Notes: generated from the letters alone by a model not told the origin. A stretch of 45,216 bases of DNA from Pedosphaera sp. (GCA_025359965.1 JANYDC010000106.1:1-45216); one strand, 5' to 3'; positions 7,219 to 16,458 are shown, counted from the first letter of the stretch. A program made the numbers and translations.

Positions 7219-7710
7219 TTAAACCGTTTGCAGGGCAGAGCGAAGCTTGGCGGCCAAATCGCGCAAGGCTTCGGGAAGAACAGTGGTGGCCGCCAGGACG
7301 GGCATGAAATTGGTGTCTCCCTTCCAACGAGGAACAATGTGGATATGGAGATGACTGGCAATGCCTGCCCCAGCCACTTGGCCAAGGTTGACTCCAATGT
7401 TGAACCCATCAGGTTTCATGATTTCGGTCAACGCAGTCTGACAGCGCCGCAGCAACAACACAAGGTCGAGTAGTTCGTCCTCAATCAAGCCATGGAAATC
7501 CGGAACCTCACGGTAGGGAACGACCATGAGATGCCCGCCTGTGTAAGGATAGGAATTCAGAAGGGCAAAACACGATTTGGAACGTGCGATGACCAAATTG
7601 GTTTCATCATCCGAGTCGTTACCAATGCGTGAAAATACCGACACATCCCCATGGGGAGTCTTGGGCCCAAGAATGTAGGCGATACGCCAAGGTGCGTGCA
7701 ACGGTTCCAT
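7219..7710 (-). CDS. HIT-family nucleotide hydrolase/phosphorylase
   Basis: A 163-residue histidine-triad protein. The catalytic triad is in S-H-L-H-I-H-I-V-P-R-W-K-G-D (H-phi-H-phi-H). The upstream strand S-Y-P-Y-T-G-G-H-L-M-V-V-P-Y-R and the I-G-V-N-L-G-Q-V-A-G-A-G segment are typical of Ap4A phosphorylase/hydrolase-like HIT proteins, which cut AMP from dinucleoside polyphosphates or adenylated substrates. The N-terminus (M-E-P-L-H-A-P-W-R-I-A-Y-I) is also standard for this subgroup, which supports the ATG at 7710. The exact substrate cannot be told from sequence. It sits between gltX and phoH on the same strand, with 84 and 8 bases between them. Confidence 0.9.
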   Translation of the reverse strand: MEPLHAPWRIAYILGPKTPHGDVSVFSRIGNDSDDETNLVIARSKSCFALLNSYPYTGGHLMVVPYREVPDFHGLIEDELLDLVLLLRRCQTALTEIMKPDGFNIGVNLGQVAGAGIASHLHIHIVPRWKGDTNFMPVLAATTVLPEALRDLAAKLRSALQTV

Positions 7711-7794
7711 TTGGGAACGCTAGGAGTGAAAAGGTCCGCTGTCAAAAAAATGCCGTCCTCGCCGCACCGATTTGTAAAGGGGAACAAGCATGGC

Positions 7795-9153
7795 TCAGAC
7801 AGGCATCCTGGCGATCATCGCGTCCAATCGGGCCAGCACCCGCTCGCGGCCAAGCACCTCAAGCAGATGATACAGACTCGGACCAATGCCACTGCCAGTG
7901 CAGGCAATACGTGTCGGGTGCACAAGCAAACCAGCTTTGACGCCCAGAGTTGTTGCCGTGGCCTTGAGTGCGGCCTGAAGAGAGTCGGCAGTAAAAACCG
8001 AGTCGGATGCAAACGCGGCGCGGAGCTTTTCAACACGGCCTCGGCTCTCGGCGGTTAAATCCTGCGGTTCAGCAGCCTTTGCGGCATCATCAAAAACAAC
8101 GGTATCCCGGAAATAGAAGGCCGCGAACTGGAGAACGTCCGGCATTTGCTTGACCTTTTCTTTGACTGTTGCCAAGGCGGCACGGATGTACTCCGGAGAA
8201 TAATTGTCCATGGCCAGACCTGCCTGTCTCAACACCGGCAGTGCCAGGGTCACAAAACGATCCAAAGTCATGGACTTGAAGTACTCAACGTTCATCCAGT
8301 TGAGCTTGTTCATGTCGAACCGTGCATTGTGACGCAAAATTTGGGGTAGATCGAACATGGCCACGATCTCATCGAGAGGCACGATTTCGCGATTTTCCTT
8401 GGGCGACCAACCAAGCAAACAGAGGTAGTTGACCACGGCTTCAGGGGCATAACCGCCATCCTGATAACTCTTAAGCGACGCGCCCTGATCGCGCTTGCTC
8501 ATTTTAGTGCCGTCAATGTTAAGGATCAGCGGAATGTGCCCGTACTTGGGCGCGGGGACGCCGAATGCTTGAAACAAGGCGATGTGCTTGGCGGTGTTGG
8601 AGAGATGGTCCTCACCCCGGATGACGTGGGTGATGCCCATCTCCAAATCATCGACAACGTTGACGAAGTGAAACACAGGCTGGCCGTCGGAACGGAAAAT
8701 GACGAAATCAGGATCAAGCTCCTCACGATCCGTAAGCTCACGTTTGACATCGCCCACGATGAGGTCGGGGATGAGCACCGGTTCGCGCTGCATTTTAAAG
8801 CGGACGGCGCCTTCCCGCTCGTAGGCCAAACCCTTGGAGAGTAATTCCTCAACACGCTTCTGGTAGATCGCGCCGCGCTTCGATTGGAAATACGGGCCAT
8901 GCTGGCCAATGCCTGGACCCTCCGCAGCACCGCTGAGAGGACCCTCATCCCAGTTGAGCCCCAACCAACGCAAACCGTCTAGAATGACGTCTACCGCCTC
9001 CTGGGAGTTGCGCGCGGTGTCAGTATCTTCAATGCGCAGCACGAAAGTTCCGCCGGTATGGCGGGCGTACAACCAATTAAATAAAGCCGTGCGGGCACCA
9101 CCGATATGGAGGTAACCAGTGGGACTCGGGGCAAAACGGACGCGAACACTCAT
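7795..9153 (-). CDS. gltX: Glutamate--tRNA ligase
   Basis: A class I aminoacyl-tRNA synthetase of 452 residues that charges tRNA-Glu. The HIGH-type motif appears as F-A-P-S-P-T-G-Y-L-H-I-G-G-A-R-T-A-L-F-N, followed by F-V-L-R-I-E-D-T-D. The K-M-S-K-R signature is in D-G-T-K-M-S-K-R-D-Q-G, and the catalytic region has H-V-I-R-G-E-D-H-L-S-N. The C-terminal anticodon-binding helical domain is present and ends at the usual place, though the protein is slightly shorter than most bacterial GltX. No gatB-like or second gltX gene is in the window, so whether it also charges tRNA-Gln cannot be judged. No clear Shine-Dalgarno precedes the ATG. It is transcribed with the same polarity as the HIT/phoH run. 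Confidence 0.96.
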   Translation of the reverse strand: MSVRVRFAPSPTGYLHIGGARTALFNWLYARHTGGTFVLRIEDTDTARNSQEAVDVILDGLRWLGLNWDEGPLSGAAEGPGIGQHGPYFQSKRGAIYQKRVEELLSKGLAYEREGAVRFKMQREPVLIPDLIVGDVKRELTDREELDPDFVIFRSDGQPVFHFVNVVDDLEMGITHVIRGEDHLSNTAKHIALFQAFGVPAPKYGHIPLILNIDGTKMSKRDQGASLKSYQDGGYAPEAVVNYLCLLGWSPKENREIVPLDEIVAMFDLPQILRHNARFDMNKLNWMNVEYFKSMTLDRFVTLALPVLRQAGLAMDNYSPEYIRAALATVKEKVKQMPDVLQFAAFYFRDTVVFDDAAKAAEPQDLTAESRGRVEKLRAAFASDSVFTADSLQAALKATATTLGVKAGLLVHPTRIACTGSGIGPSLYHLLEVLGRERVLARLDAMIARMPV

Positions 9154-9237
9154 GCGAATAAGTTGGTTAGAATTCTAAAGGAACAGGCGCGTTAAATTGA
9201 AATGGTATTTACTTGGTCGAAATCAACTTCACAACAA

Positions 9238-11142
9238 TTAGCTGACGGATTCATTTTTGATTTCTTCCAGCTCTTCCCAACGGGAGTAAAGTTTGGCTGC
9301 CTCCTGTTTGCGGGCGGCAAGCTCGGCCATTAATGCGGTTGTCTGGGCACCATAAGATCTCTGGAAATCAGGTTCAGCGAACAGGTTTTCGATTCGCTTC
9401 ACCTCGTTCTCGACCTTATGGATGGTTGCCTCCATGGATTCGAGTTCGGTTTTATCCTTCCAGGTCAGTTTACGTTTGGGAGCTGCTTTAGGCGCTGGTG
9501 CGGTCTTCGGCGCGGGCGCAGCAGTTTGACGAGACGCGACGAGTTGGGCTTTTGCGCGCTCCTTCTTTTTTTCTACCACATAGGAGTAGTTGCCAATGTG
9601 GTAGGTCACGCGTTGATCGCCTTCAAAGGCGAGAATGCCGTTGCACACGCGATCAAGAAAATAGCGATCATGGCTGACCACGAGAACCACGCCCGGGAAG
9701 CAAACGAGAGCCTCCTCAAGCACTCGAAGGGTGTTTAAATCGAGGTCATTGGTAGGTTCGTCGAGAATCAGGAAGTTACCGCCCTTCTTAAGGGTTCGGG
9801 CCAAGAGCAGACGGCTGCGCTCTCCGCCGGAAAGATGACGGACGCGGGTGGTGATGCGGTCGTCGGTGAACAAAAACCGCTTGAGATAGGCGCGAAGGGA
9901 CAACTTGCCGTTGCCCCAAATGACGAATTCTGAACCATCGGAGACTTCATCAAGCACTGTTTTGCTTTCGTCCAATTGCATGCGTCCTTGGTCCACATAA
10001 TTAAACTGAGTTAACGCGCCGATCTTAATGTTCCCACTGACGGGTTCCATCTGGCCAAGAATGGCTTTCAGCAGTGACGTTTTACCCATGCCGTTGCGGC
10101 CCATGACGCCAATCTTCATCCCAGCCTCAAAGTTGAAACTAAACTGTTCGAACAGCAGCTTATCTCCAGCCTGAAGGCCGACATTGGTTAACTCAACAAT
10201 TCGGTTTCCAAGGGGCGGAGGTGGTGGCAACACCAATTCGACATCGCTTTCGATGTTCGGTGCATCAATGGCCACCACTGCATCGTAGCGGTCCCATCGC
10301 GCTTTTGATTTGGTGGTTTGCGCCTTGGGTCCACGACGCACCCACTCGAGTTCGCGACGCAGGAACATCTGGCGCTTGTGCTCGACCAGTTCTTCGGTGG
10401 CTTGACGCTCGGATTTGGCAACCAGGTAGTCACTATAATTGCCGTCGTAGCTGTAAAATTGACCGTTAGCCAGTTCGGCCATGCCGTTGCAGACCGAGTC
10501 CAGAAAGTGACGATCATGAGTCACCAGCAAGAATGTTCCTGGAAAATCGCTAAGGAATTCTTCCAGCCACTCAACCGAATCAGGATCAAGGTGGTTCGTG
10601 GGCTCGTCCAAAATGAGAAAATCGGGGCGGCCAACCACGGTTTTAGCCATGGCGACGCGACGCTGTTCTCCGCCGGAGAGGCCTTCAATGGCACGATCCC
10701 CATCGGGCGTATGCAAATGGTCCATGGCCTGCGCGATGCGCGTATCGAGGGACCAACCGTCCAAGATTTGGATGCGTTGTTCCAGATACTCGTGGCGATG
10801 CGAATGGCCCGGTAAATTCTCGAACTCGTGGATCAAATCCAGCACGTGTTTAGCGCCGGACCGGATGTTTTCGTAAACCGTCTTGGTGGTGTCGAGGGAA
10901 AAATTCTGAGAGAGATAACCTGTGATCAAATCCCGTTTGCGAGTCACGGAACCGGAGTCAGGCTCCATCTCGTTGGTGAGAATCTTGAGAAAGGTGGATT
11001 TTCCTGCGCCATTCCGGCCCACCATGCCGAGCCTATCCCCTTCGTGGATGGAAAGGGAGGCGCGATTTAGGACTACGAGATCGTTGTAAGCGACTTGGAG
11101 GTCGGTCGCGGTGACTATTGCTATGGTTGAATCTTGGGCCAT
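9238..11142 (-). CDS. ABC-F family ATPase (Uup-like)
   Basis: A soluble twin-ATPase of 634 residues without membrane segments, so an ABC-F translation or ribosome factor and not a transporter. The first domain has Walker A G-R-N-G-A-G-K-S-T, signature L-S-G-G-E-Q-R-R and D-E-P-T-N-H-L-D. The linker carries R-R-E-L-E-W-V-R-R-G-P-K-A, as in Uup. The second domain has G-R-N-G-M-G-K-T-S, L-S-G-G-E-R-S-R and D-E-P-T-N-D-L-D. An Ala/Pro/Lys-rich spacer leads to a C-terminal coiled coil, also as in Uup, which in E. coli is tied to ribosome rescue and branched-DNA tolerance. Alternatives are other ABC-F groups such as EttA, but the C-terminal coiled coil argues for Uup-like. The ATG at 11142 lies two bases downstream of a strong GC hairpin. 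Confidence 0.93.
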   Translation of the reverse strand: MAQDSTIAIVTATDLQVAYNDLVVLNRASLSIHEGDRLGMVGRNGAGKSTFLKILTNEMEPDSGSVTRKRDLITGYLSQNFSLDTTKTVYENIRSGAKHVLDLIHEFENLPGHSHRHEYLEQRIQILDGWSLDTRIAQAMDHLHTPDGDRAIEGLSGGEQRRVAMAKTVVGRPDFLILDEPTNHLDPDSVEWLEEFLSDFPGTFLLVTHDRHFLDSVCNGMAELANGQFYSYDGNYSDYLVAKSERQATEELVEHKRQMFLRRELEWVRRGPKAQTTKSKARWDRYDAVVAIDAPNIESDVELVLPPPPPLGNRIVELTNVGLQAGDKLLFEQFSFNFEAGMKIGVMGRNGMGKTSLLKAILGQMEPVSGNIKIGALTQFNYVDQGRMQLDESKTVLDEVSDGSEFVIWGNGKLSLRAYLKRFLFTDDRITTRVRHLSGGERSRLLLARTLKKGGNFLILDEPTNDLDLNTLRVLEEALVCFPGVVLVVSHDRYFLDRVCNGILAFEGDQRVTYHIGNYSYVVEKKKERAKAQLVASRQTAAPAPKTAPAPKAAPKRKLTWKDKTELESMEATIHKVENEVKRIENLFAEPDFQRSYGAQTTALMAELAARKQEAAKLYSRWEELEEIKNESVS

Positions 11143-11144
11143 GT

Positions 11145-11170
11145 GGCGCGGATCATAGCAGACCCGCGCC
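11145..11170 (-). promoter_or_regulatory. GC-rich hairpin just before the ABC-F start codon
   Basis: GGCGCGG (11145-11151) pairs perfectly with CCGCGCC (11164-11170) around a 12-base loop. On the minus strand the stem ends two bases before the ABC-F ATG and begins 26 bases after the pckG stop. It could end pckG transcripts or mask the ABC-F initiation region; no T-tract follows. Confidence 0.4.
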
Positions 11171-11196
11171 GCTGGGGAAGTCCCTAACCGCTGAAA

Positions 11197-12972
11197 TCAC
11201 ATGCGGGAAAGAAGCAGCTCACGGTAAAAAGTGAGCTCTTTGGGCATCGTTTCATGCAACTGCACGAAAAGTTCCTCCTGTGCGATGATCTCTTTTTTCC
11301 ATTCTCCGGGATCAATCGATTGCAACCGCTCGAATTCGGCGGGGCCAAAGTTGGGCAGACCTTTGATATCGAAGTCCTTGTTATGAGGCATCCAGCCGAG
11401 AATCGTCTCGCGGGCGCCCACTTGACCGTGGCAACGTTCGGCGATCCATTTCAGCACGCGCATGTTCTGTCCAAAGCCCGGCCAGAGAAATTGGCCCTGA
11501 TCATCCTTGCGGAACCAATTAACGTGAAAAACACGTGGCACATGCATGAGGTGCTTGCGCATGGAAAGCCAGTGTTTGAAATAATGGCCCATGTTGTAAC
11601 CGCAGAAAGGAAGCATGGCCATGGGATCACGGCGGACCAACCCCACTCCGCCTGTTGCTGCGGCGGTGGTTTCAGAGCCCATCATTGCGCCGAGGTAAAC
11701 ACCGTGACCCCAATCAGAGGCTTGGAAAATTAGCGGAAAGGTTGTGGCGCGGCGGCCTCCGAAGATAATGGCGCTGATGGGGACGCCTTGCGGATGGTCC
11801 GCCTCTGGCGCAAGCGCAGGGTTGTTACGGATGGGCGAGGTAAAACGGCTGTTGGGATGCGCGGCTTTTTCTTTGCTTTCGGGCGTCCACGGATTTCCGC
11901 GCCAATCGGTTGCGTGTTCCGGAACGGGTCCATCCTTCCCTTCCCACCAAACGTCGAGATCCTCGGTCAACGCGACGTTGGTGAAAATGGTGTCGCGTTC
12001 AATCGTCCGAACCGCATTGGGATTGCTCTTGGTGTTGGTGCCGGGAACGACTCCGAAATATCCGTTCTCAGGGTTGATCGCGTAAAGTCGGCCATCAGAT
12101 CCCGGCTTCATCCAAGCGATATCGTCGCCGACGGTGGTGATGCGCCAGCCTTTGAATTCCTCGGGCGGAATCATCATGGCGAAATTCGTCTTTCCGCAGG
12201 CGCTGGGAAAGGCGGCGGCGACATAGGTTTTCTCACCTGAGGGGGATTCAACGCACAGGATAAGCATGTGCTCGGCCATCCAACCTTCACGCTGCGCCAA
12301 GAAGGAGCCAATCCTAAGTGCAAGGCATTTCTTCCCCAACAACACGTTGCCGCCGTAGTTGGATCCAACCGACATGATCAGGTTGTCCTGGGGGAAATGG
12401 CAGATGAACCGCCGCTTTGGATCGAGGTCGAGTGAGCTGTGAATGCCCCGGTTAAAATCGCTTTGCTGACCTAATTGGCGCCATGCGACGGCGCCCATTC
12501 GTGTCATGACGCGCATGCTTAGCGCCACGTAAATGGAATCGGTCAATTCGACTCCCACCTTGGCCATGGGCGACCCCGGAGGTCCCATCAGATAAGGAAC
12601 CACAAACATGGTGCGGCCTTTCATGGAACTCGCCAGCAGACCCTCTATTTTTCGTTTCATTTCCGCCGGTGCCATCCAATTGTTGGTGGGGCCGGCTTCT
12701 TCGCGGGTGGGAGTGCAAATGAAGGTGCAGTGCTCGACTCGGGCCACATCGTCCGGATGGGAGCGGTGGTAATATGAATTGGGACGCTTAGTTTCGTTCA
12801 GCTTGATCAAGACCCCGGTTGCCACCGCTTGTTCCAGAAGCATTTTCTGTTCTTCCTCGGAACCGTCGCACCAATAAACACGGTCGGGCTGGCAAAGATT
12901 TGCGGATTCCTCCACCCAGTCTATGACTTCCCGGTTGTGGGTGTGCTTTAGATTTTCGTGTGTGACGCTCAT
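11197..12972 (-). CDS. pckG: Phosphoenolpyruvate carboxykinase (GTP)
   Basis: Converts oxaloacetate and GTP to phosphoenolpyruvate, CO2 and GDP at the entry to gluconeogenesis. The 591-residue length and motifs are those of the GTP-dependent class. The kinase-1a P-loop is A-A-F-P-S-A-C-G-K-T-N-F-A-M at about residue 257, with the reactive Cys in it. D-D-I-A-W-M and G-V-V-P-G-T-N-T-K-S-N-P-N-A follow, along with R-R-A-T-T-F-P-L and the C-terminal nucleotide site F-L-W-P-G-F-G-Q-N-M-R-V. The start (M-S-V-T-H-E-N-L-K) has no Shine-Dalgarno. The gene is divergent from the ROK gene, with 130 bases between them. A promoter pair for the two genes must lie there, but I find no convincing -35/-10 boxes. 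Confidence 0.96.
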   Translation of the reverse strand: MSVTHENLKHTHNREVIDWVEESANLCQPDRVYWCDGSEEEQKMLLEQAVATGVLIKLNETKRPNSYYHRSHPDDVARVEHCTFICTPTREEAGPTNNWMAPAEMKRKIEGLLASSMKGRTMFVVPYLMGPPGSPMAKVGVELTDSIYVALSMRVMTRMGAVAWRQLGQQSDFNRGIHSSLDLDPKRRFICHFPQDNLIMSVGSNYGGNVLLGKKCLALRIGSFLAQREGWMAEHMLILCVESPSGEKTYVAAAFPSACGKTNFAMMIPPEEFKGWRITTVGDDIAWMKPGSDGRLYAINPENGYFGVVPGTNTKSNPNAVRTIERDTIFTNVALTEDLDVWWEGKDGPVPEHATDWRGNPWTPESKEKAAHPNSRFTSPIRNNPALAPEADHPQGVPISAIIFGGRRATTFPLIFQASDWGHGVYLGAMMGSETTAAATGGVGLVRRDPMAMLPFCGYNMGHYFKHWLSMRKHLMHVPRVFHVNWFRKDDQGQFLWPGFGQNMRVLKWIAERCHGQVGARETILGWMPHNKDFDIKGLPNFGPAEFERLQSIDPGEWKKEIIAQEELFVQLHETMPKELTFYRELLLSRM

Positions 12973-13102
12973 GGTTTTGGATCAAGATGATCGATTCTCC
13001 CCCAACTTTGGACAGAATATGATTGTGGGCGGAAGGTTCAATCTTGGCAAACGATTCTCCTTTTTTAATCGCACCTAACCATTAAATTCAACGGATACGA
13101 AT

Positions 13103-14506
13103 ATGTCACGGATGAACAACCAAGGTTTAGATCTCATCACTCCACGGGTGACGCCCGTTCTTGATCCTTATTTTCGTCCGGCGGCTCTCGCCCGGAAAAG
13201 CTTCGAGGCAAGGGCCCTCGCCACGGGCAAACCAAAACGGATCGGCATTGCACTAGAGCAGGCTGACGGATCGATTGACCACTTTCACACTATTCTGCCC
13301 ACCGAGGATCATGCGGCGGGAAGTTTCCGACACGTGGAACGACTGGTGAAATTCCTCCTGTGGGCGCGGGGTGGGTTCAAAATCCATATTGCTGGATCGG
13401 CCAAAATGGCGGCACTTCTCTCCGAACATTTCAACCAAAGCCCTACTGGCCAGTTTGATGCGGAAATAATGGGCAACCGCATTTATGAACAAAGCTTCAG
13501 CGTCGTGTCATGCGATGAATTACCCCCTGCGCGCAGTGCCACGGCGCCGTTGGGACGCCACTGGAACGGGTGCCGCATAGGATTTGACCTGGGCGGCTCG
13601 GATCGCAAGGTGGCGGCTGTTATTGATGGCAAGTGCGTGTTCAGTGAGGAAATAGTGTGGAACCCGGTGCCACAGAAGGATCCCGAATGGCATTTTCAAG
13701 AGATCATGGACGGTCTGAAAAGAGCGGCAGCCCATCTTCCAAGGGTGGATGCCATTGGTGGCAGTTCTGCGGGGGTGTATGTCAACAATCGAGTCAAGGT
13801 GGCCTCATTGTTCCGTGGCGTTCCACCGGAGCTTTTTCAATCCCGGGTGAAGGATTTATTTCTCGAATTGAAAAGCGCGTGGAATGACATCCCTTTTGAA
13901 ATTGCCAACGACGGCGAAGTGACTGCCCTGGCCGGCTCGATGTCGCTGAGAGAAAACAGGGTGCTCGGACTGGCCCTCGGCACAAGCACCGCAGCAGGAT
14001 ATGTGAATAGCGAGGGCAATATTACTCAATGGCTCAATGAACTGGCTTTTGTACCTGTCGATTATCATCCTTCGGCGGCGGCAGACGAATGGTCGGGGGA
14101 CCGGGGCTGCGGGGTGCAGTATTTCTCTCAGCAGGCCGTCAATCGGCTTCTCGGGCCCGCCGGAATTGAGGTGGACCCTTCCATGCCATTGCCTGAGCGA
14201 CTCAAAGAGGTGCAGCAATTGATGGCCAAAGATGACCATCGGGCCCGAAAGATATACGAAACCATTGGTGCGTATTTGGGTTATACTGTCGCCCATTTTG
14301 AGGGTTTCTATGATCTCCGCCATGTATTGGTGCTGGGCCGGGTCACCACGGGAACAGGCGGAGAAATCATTCTCACCGAGGCGCATCGGGTGCTCGCTTT
14401 GGAATTCCCCGAGTTGGCCGAGAAAATCCGACTGCACATGCCCGACGAAAAGGAAAAACGGCACGGCCAGGCGATGGCCGCAGCCAGCCTGCCAGCACTG
14501 CCGTAA
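13103..14506 (+). CDS. Divergent ROK-family sugar kinase-like protein
   Basis: A 467-residue protein in two parts. Residues 1-150 are an extension I do not recognise. From about 155 a ROK fold begins: phosphate-1 loop F-D-L-G-G-S-D-R-K-V-A-A-V, I-G-G-S-S-A-G-V-Y-V-N, F-E-I-A-N-D-G-E-V-T-A-L, and phosphate-2 loop L-A-L-G-T-S-T-A-A-G-Y-V. ROK proteins phosphorylate hexoses or amino sugars or act as repressors. The ExGH sugar-binding motif and the CxCGxxGC zinc motif usual in ROK kinases are missing; N-E-L-A-F-V-P-V-D stands at the ExGH place. So catalysis and substrate are uncertain. The stop is 16 bases before the PIG-L deacetylase start, and the two may act on the same N-acetyl sugar derivative (inference). 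Confidence 0.8.
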   Translation: MSRMNNQGLDLITPRVTPVLDPYFRPAALARKSFEARALATGKPKRIGIALEQADGSIDHFHTILPTEDHAAGSFRHVERLVKFLLWARGGFKIHIAGSAKMAALLSEHFNQSPTGQFDAEIMGNRIYEQSFSVVSCDELPPARSATAPLGRHWNGCRIGFDLGGSDRKVAAVIDGKCVFSEEIVWNPVPQKDPEWHFQEIMDGLKRAAAHLPRVDAIGGSSAGVYVNNRVKVASLFRGVPPELFQSRVKDLFLELKSAWNDIPFEIANDGEVTALAGSMSLRENRVLGLALGTSTAAGYVNSEGNITQWLNELAFVPVDYHPSAAADEWSGDRGCGVQYFSQQAVNRLLGPAGIEVDPSMPLPERLKEVQQLMAKDDHRARKIYETIGAYLGYTVAHFEGFYDLRHVLVLGRVTTGTGGEIILTEAHRVLALEFPELAEKIRLHMPDEKEKRHGQAMAAASLPALP

Positions 14507-14522
14507 AATCAACAGATCATCT

Positions 14523-15389
14523 ATGAATCCTTATCAAGCACTTGTTTCGAGCTACGCCAGTCTCTGGCGCGAGGGGCGTCAGATCCCCATGGGCAATCTT
14601 GCGCCCACGGTGGCGCCGAGAATAAATCCAGACGCCGGAACGGTCCTGATTTTCTCCCCCCACCCTGACGATGAATGCATTATCGGAGCCATCGCGCTTC
14701 GACTTCTCCGTGAATCAGGCTGCCGCGTGGCCAATGTTGCGGTGACTCAAGGCACTCTTCCGTCACGCCAACAAGGAAGGCTTGAGGAACTAAAGCAGGC
14801 ATGTGCTTACTTGCATTTCGACCTGATCCAAACCTCATCAACCGGACTTTCTCCCATAACCTTGAAGACCAGAGAGACTGATACCTGCCACTGGGGAGAA
14901 GCAGTAGAGGTCATTGCGGGCATCCTGCAAAGAGAGAAGCCGCGTGTCATCCTCTTCCCCCATGCCAACGATTGGAACAGCGCGCACATCGGGGTTCACC
15001 ATCTTTTGATGGATGCGCTGAAAATACAGCATTCCAGTTTCGCCTGCCACACAGTTGAGACGGAATATTGGGGGCAGAACATGCAACCCAACCTCATGGT
15101 GGAATCGAGCGAGTCTGATGTGGCGGACTTGGTGGCGGGAACCTCCTGCCATGTCGTGGAGGTAACTCGCAATCCATTTCATTTGCTGATGCCCGCCTGG
15201 ATGCAGGATAATGTGCGGCGTGGCAGCGAGTTGGTGGGAGGCCAAGGCCAGGCCGCGCCTGATTTTGGGTTTGCCACGCTTTACCAAGTGCGCCGCTGGG
15301 CACAAGGAGGTGTTCAGGAAGCATGGAAAGGCGGCAAAATGCTCTCCAAAACCGACAACCCTCTATCGATCTTTGAGCCTGCCTCGTAA
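14523..15389 (+). CDS. PIG-L/LmbE-family N-deacetylase
   Basis: About 288 residues. The zinc-binding and catalytic signature H-P-D-D-E is in L-I-F-S-P-H-P-D-D-E-C-I-I-G, and the second metal His is in N-S-A-H-I-G-V-H-H-L, preceded by F-P-H-A-N-D-W. Members of the family remove acetyl groups from GlcNAc linked to inositol, Cys-conjugates, lipids or antibiotics. The annotated ATG at 14523 follows the ROK stop by 16 bases; upstream in-frame sequence overlaps the ROK gene and is not coding. No signal peptide is seen, so it acts in the cytoplasm. The kinase-like/deacetylase pairing suggests amino-sugar use, similar in logic to NagA/NagK but with unrelated enzymes. The substrate is unknown. Confidence 0.88.
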   Translation: MNPYQALVSSYASLWREGRQIPMGNLAPTVAPRINPDAGTVLIFSPHPDDECIIGAIALRLLRESGCRVANVAVTQGTLPSRQQGRLEELKQACAYLHFDLIQTSSTGLSPITLKTRETDTCHWGEAVEVIAGILQREKPRVILFPHANDWNSAHIGVHHLLMDALKIQHSSFACHTVETEYWGQNMQPNLMVESSESDVADLVAGTSCHVVEVTRNPFHLLMPAWMQDNVRRGSELVGGQGQAAPDFGFATLYQVRRWAQGGVQEAWKGGKMLSKTDNPLSIFEPAS

Positions 15390-15451
15390 TCCGCCACACC
15401 CAGCCAAAGTAAACAGACAGCATTAAGTGTCCGATAGTACATCTGAATAAC

Positions 15452-15817
15452 ATGGAACATCGGTTATTAGTGGTGGATGACGAGGAGCACATCCTCGATA
15501 TGCTGGTCGCGTATTTTGCGCGGCAGGGCTTTGTGGTGGATGCTGCAAACAGTCTGGCCTCCGCACAAGCCAAGCTTCAGGAGCAGGCTTACCGGGTCGT
15601 GATTCTGGATATCATGCTGGCTGGTGAAAGCGGTCTTCAGTTGCTGACCGAGTTGAAGAGCGCACGCCCGGACGCCCGCGTGCTGATGTTTACCGGTTTG
15701 GGTTACGACGCTGACTTGATGGGGCAGGCTTTGGACAAAGGGGCGGACGGATACATCACCAAGGGGATGCCGATGGAGGATTTACTCATAGCAGTTCGGC
15801 GGGTTTTAGAAGATTGA
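15452..15817 (+). CDS. Stand-alone response regulator receiver
   Basis: A 121-residue single receiver domain with no output domain. The acidic pair is D9-D10, the phosphoacceptor is D53 in V-I-L-D-I-M-L-A-G-E-S-G, the switch Thr is T81 and the conserved Lys is K104 in Y-I-T-K-G-M-P. It should therefore be phosphorylatable, acting like CheY/Spo0F by binding a partner. No histidine kinase is encoded nearby. The only other signalling gene in the window is the HisKA-like/REC/cyclase protein about 4.5 kb away, which lacks a kinase ATPase domain. The stop lies four bases before the next gene, a TPR protein, so the two are probably co-transcribed and may interact (inference). Confidence 0.9.
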   Translation: MEHRLLVVDDEEHILDMLVAYFARQGFVVDAANSLASAQAKLQEQAYRVVILDIMLAGESGLQLLTELKSARPDARVLMFTGLGYDADLMGQALDKGADGYITKGMPMEDLLIAVRRVLED

Positions 15818-15821
15818 TCGC

Positions 15822-16391
15822 GTGAGCAACCCCTTTAATCTGAGGCCTATTGAACCGCCCGATTCGCACTATTTGTCCAGTGCGACCGGATGGCTTGAAC
15901 TGGGCAACCATCTTGAGTCCAACCTTGAACTTCACAAGATAGATCCCCTGCTCCGCTCGCATCCTGACGTAATGGAAGTACGCTGGCGCATTTATGCCCG
16001 CGCCAAGTGGTGGGAGGCCGCGCTCGACCTTTCGCATGCCATCGTTCGTCTCGCACCGGACCGGTCCAGCGGTTATATCCTGCGGGCTCTTGGACTTCGC
16101 CGGGTCAAAGGGCTTATGTCTGCATGGATGAGTATTCTGCCGCTGGTTGATAAATTTCCCGAGGAACCACTGATCTGTTTCTATCTAGCCTGTTTTGGTT
16201 GCCAGATGGGTAACATGGAGAGTGCCCGGCAATGGCTTGCGAAAGCGGCAAAGAAGGGGGAAAACGACAAGGAAAGGCTCATACGCCTTGCATTGGGTGA
16301 ACCTGATCTTCTGCCGTTGCTGCCCGAATTTAAAAGCCTTGGGTTGGGCCACGGAGGCTCCGGAAGCACACGAGCCCAATTTTTTAAGTAG
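15822..16391 (+). CDS. TPR-like protein downstream of the receiver
   Basis: 189 residues with GTG as likely start (15822), four bases after the receiver gene stop. The middle has tetratricopeptide-like helix pairs: W-R-I-Y-A-R-A-K-W-W-E-A-A-L-D-L, A-P-D-R-S-S-G-Y-I-L-R-A-L-G-L, F-P-E-E-P-L-I-C-F-Y-L-A-C-F-G-C-Q-M-G-N and A-R-Q-W-L-A-K-A. The tail has the 'D-P-D-L-x-P-L' like segment G-E-P-D-L-L-P-L-L. There is no signal peptide or membrane helix, so it is cytoplasmic. TPR proteins are scaffolds; a link to the receiver is suggested only by the gene order. The N-terminal 30 residues look less structured. Confidence 0.7.
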   Translation: MSNPFNLRPIEPPDSHYLSSATGWLELGNHLESNLELHKIDPLLRSHPDVMEVRWRIYARAKWWEAALDLSHAIVRLAPDRSSGYILRALGLRRVKGLMSAWMSILPLVDKFPEEPLICFYLACFGCQMGNMESARQWLAKAAKKGENDKERLIRLALGEPDLLPLLPEFKSLGLGHGGSGSTRAQFFK

Positions 16392-16458
16392 CCGCCCATT
16401 TGCCGGGAGAGCCGGCATGGCCAGCATCATTCCCGCACCGTCCACCTTCGGAAAAAGG

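Noticed and set aside
16401..16417. TGCCGG-GAGAG-CCGGCA hairpin between the convergent TPR and ugd genes.
   Set aside because: The stem is short and there is no T-run; it may be a weak terminator, but the support is not enough to list it.
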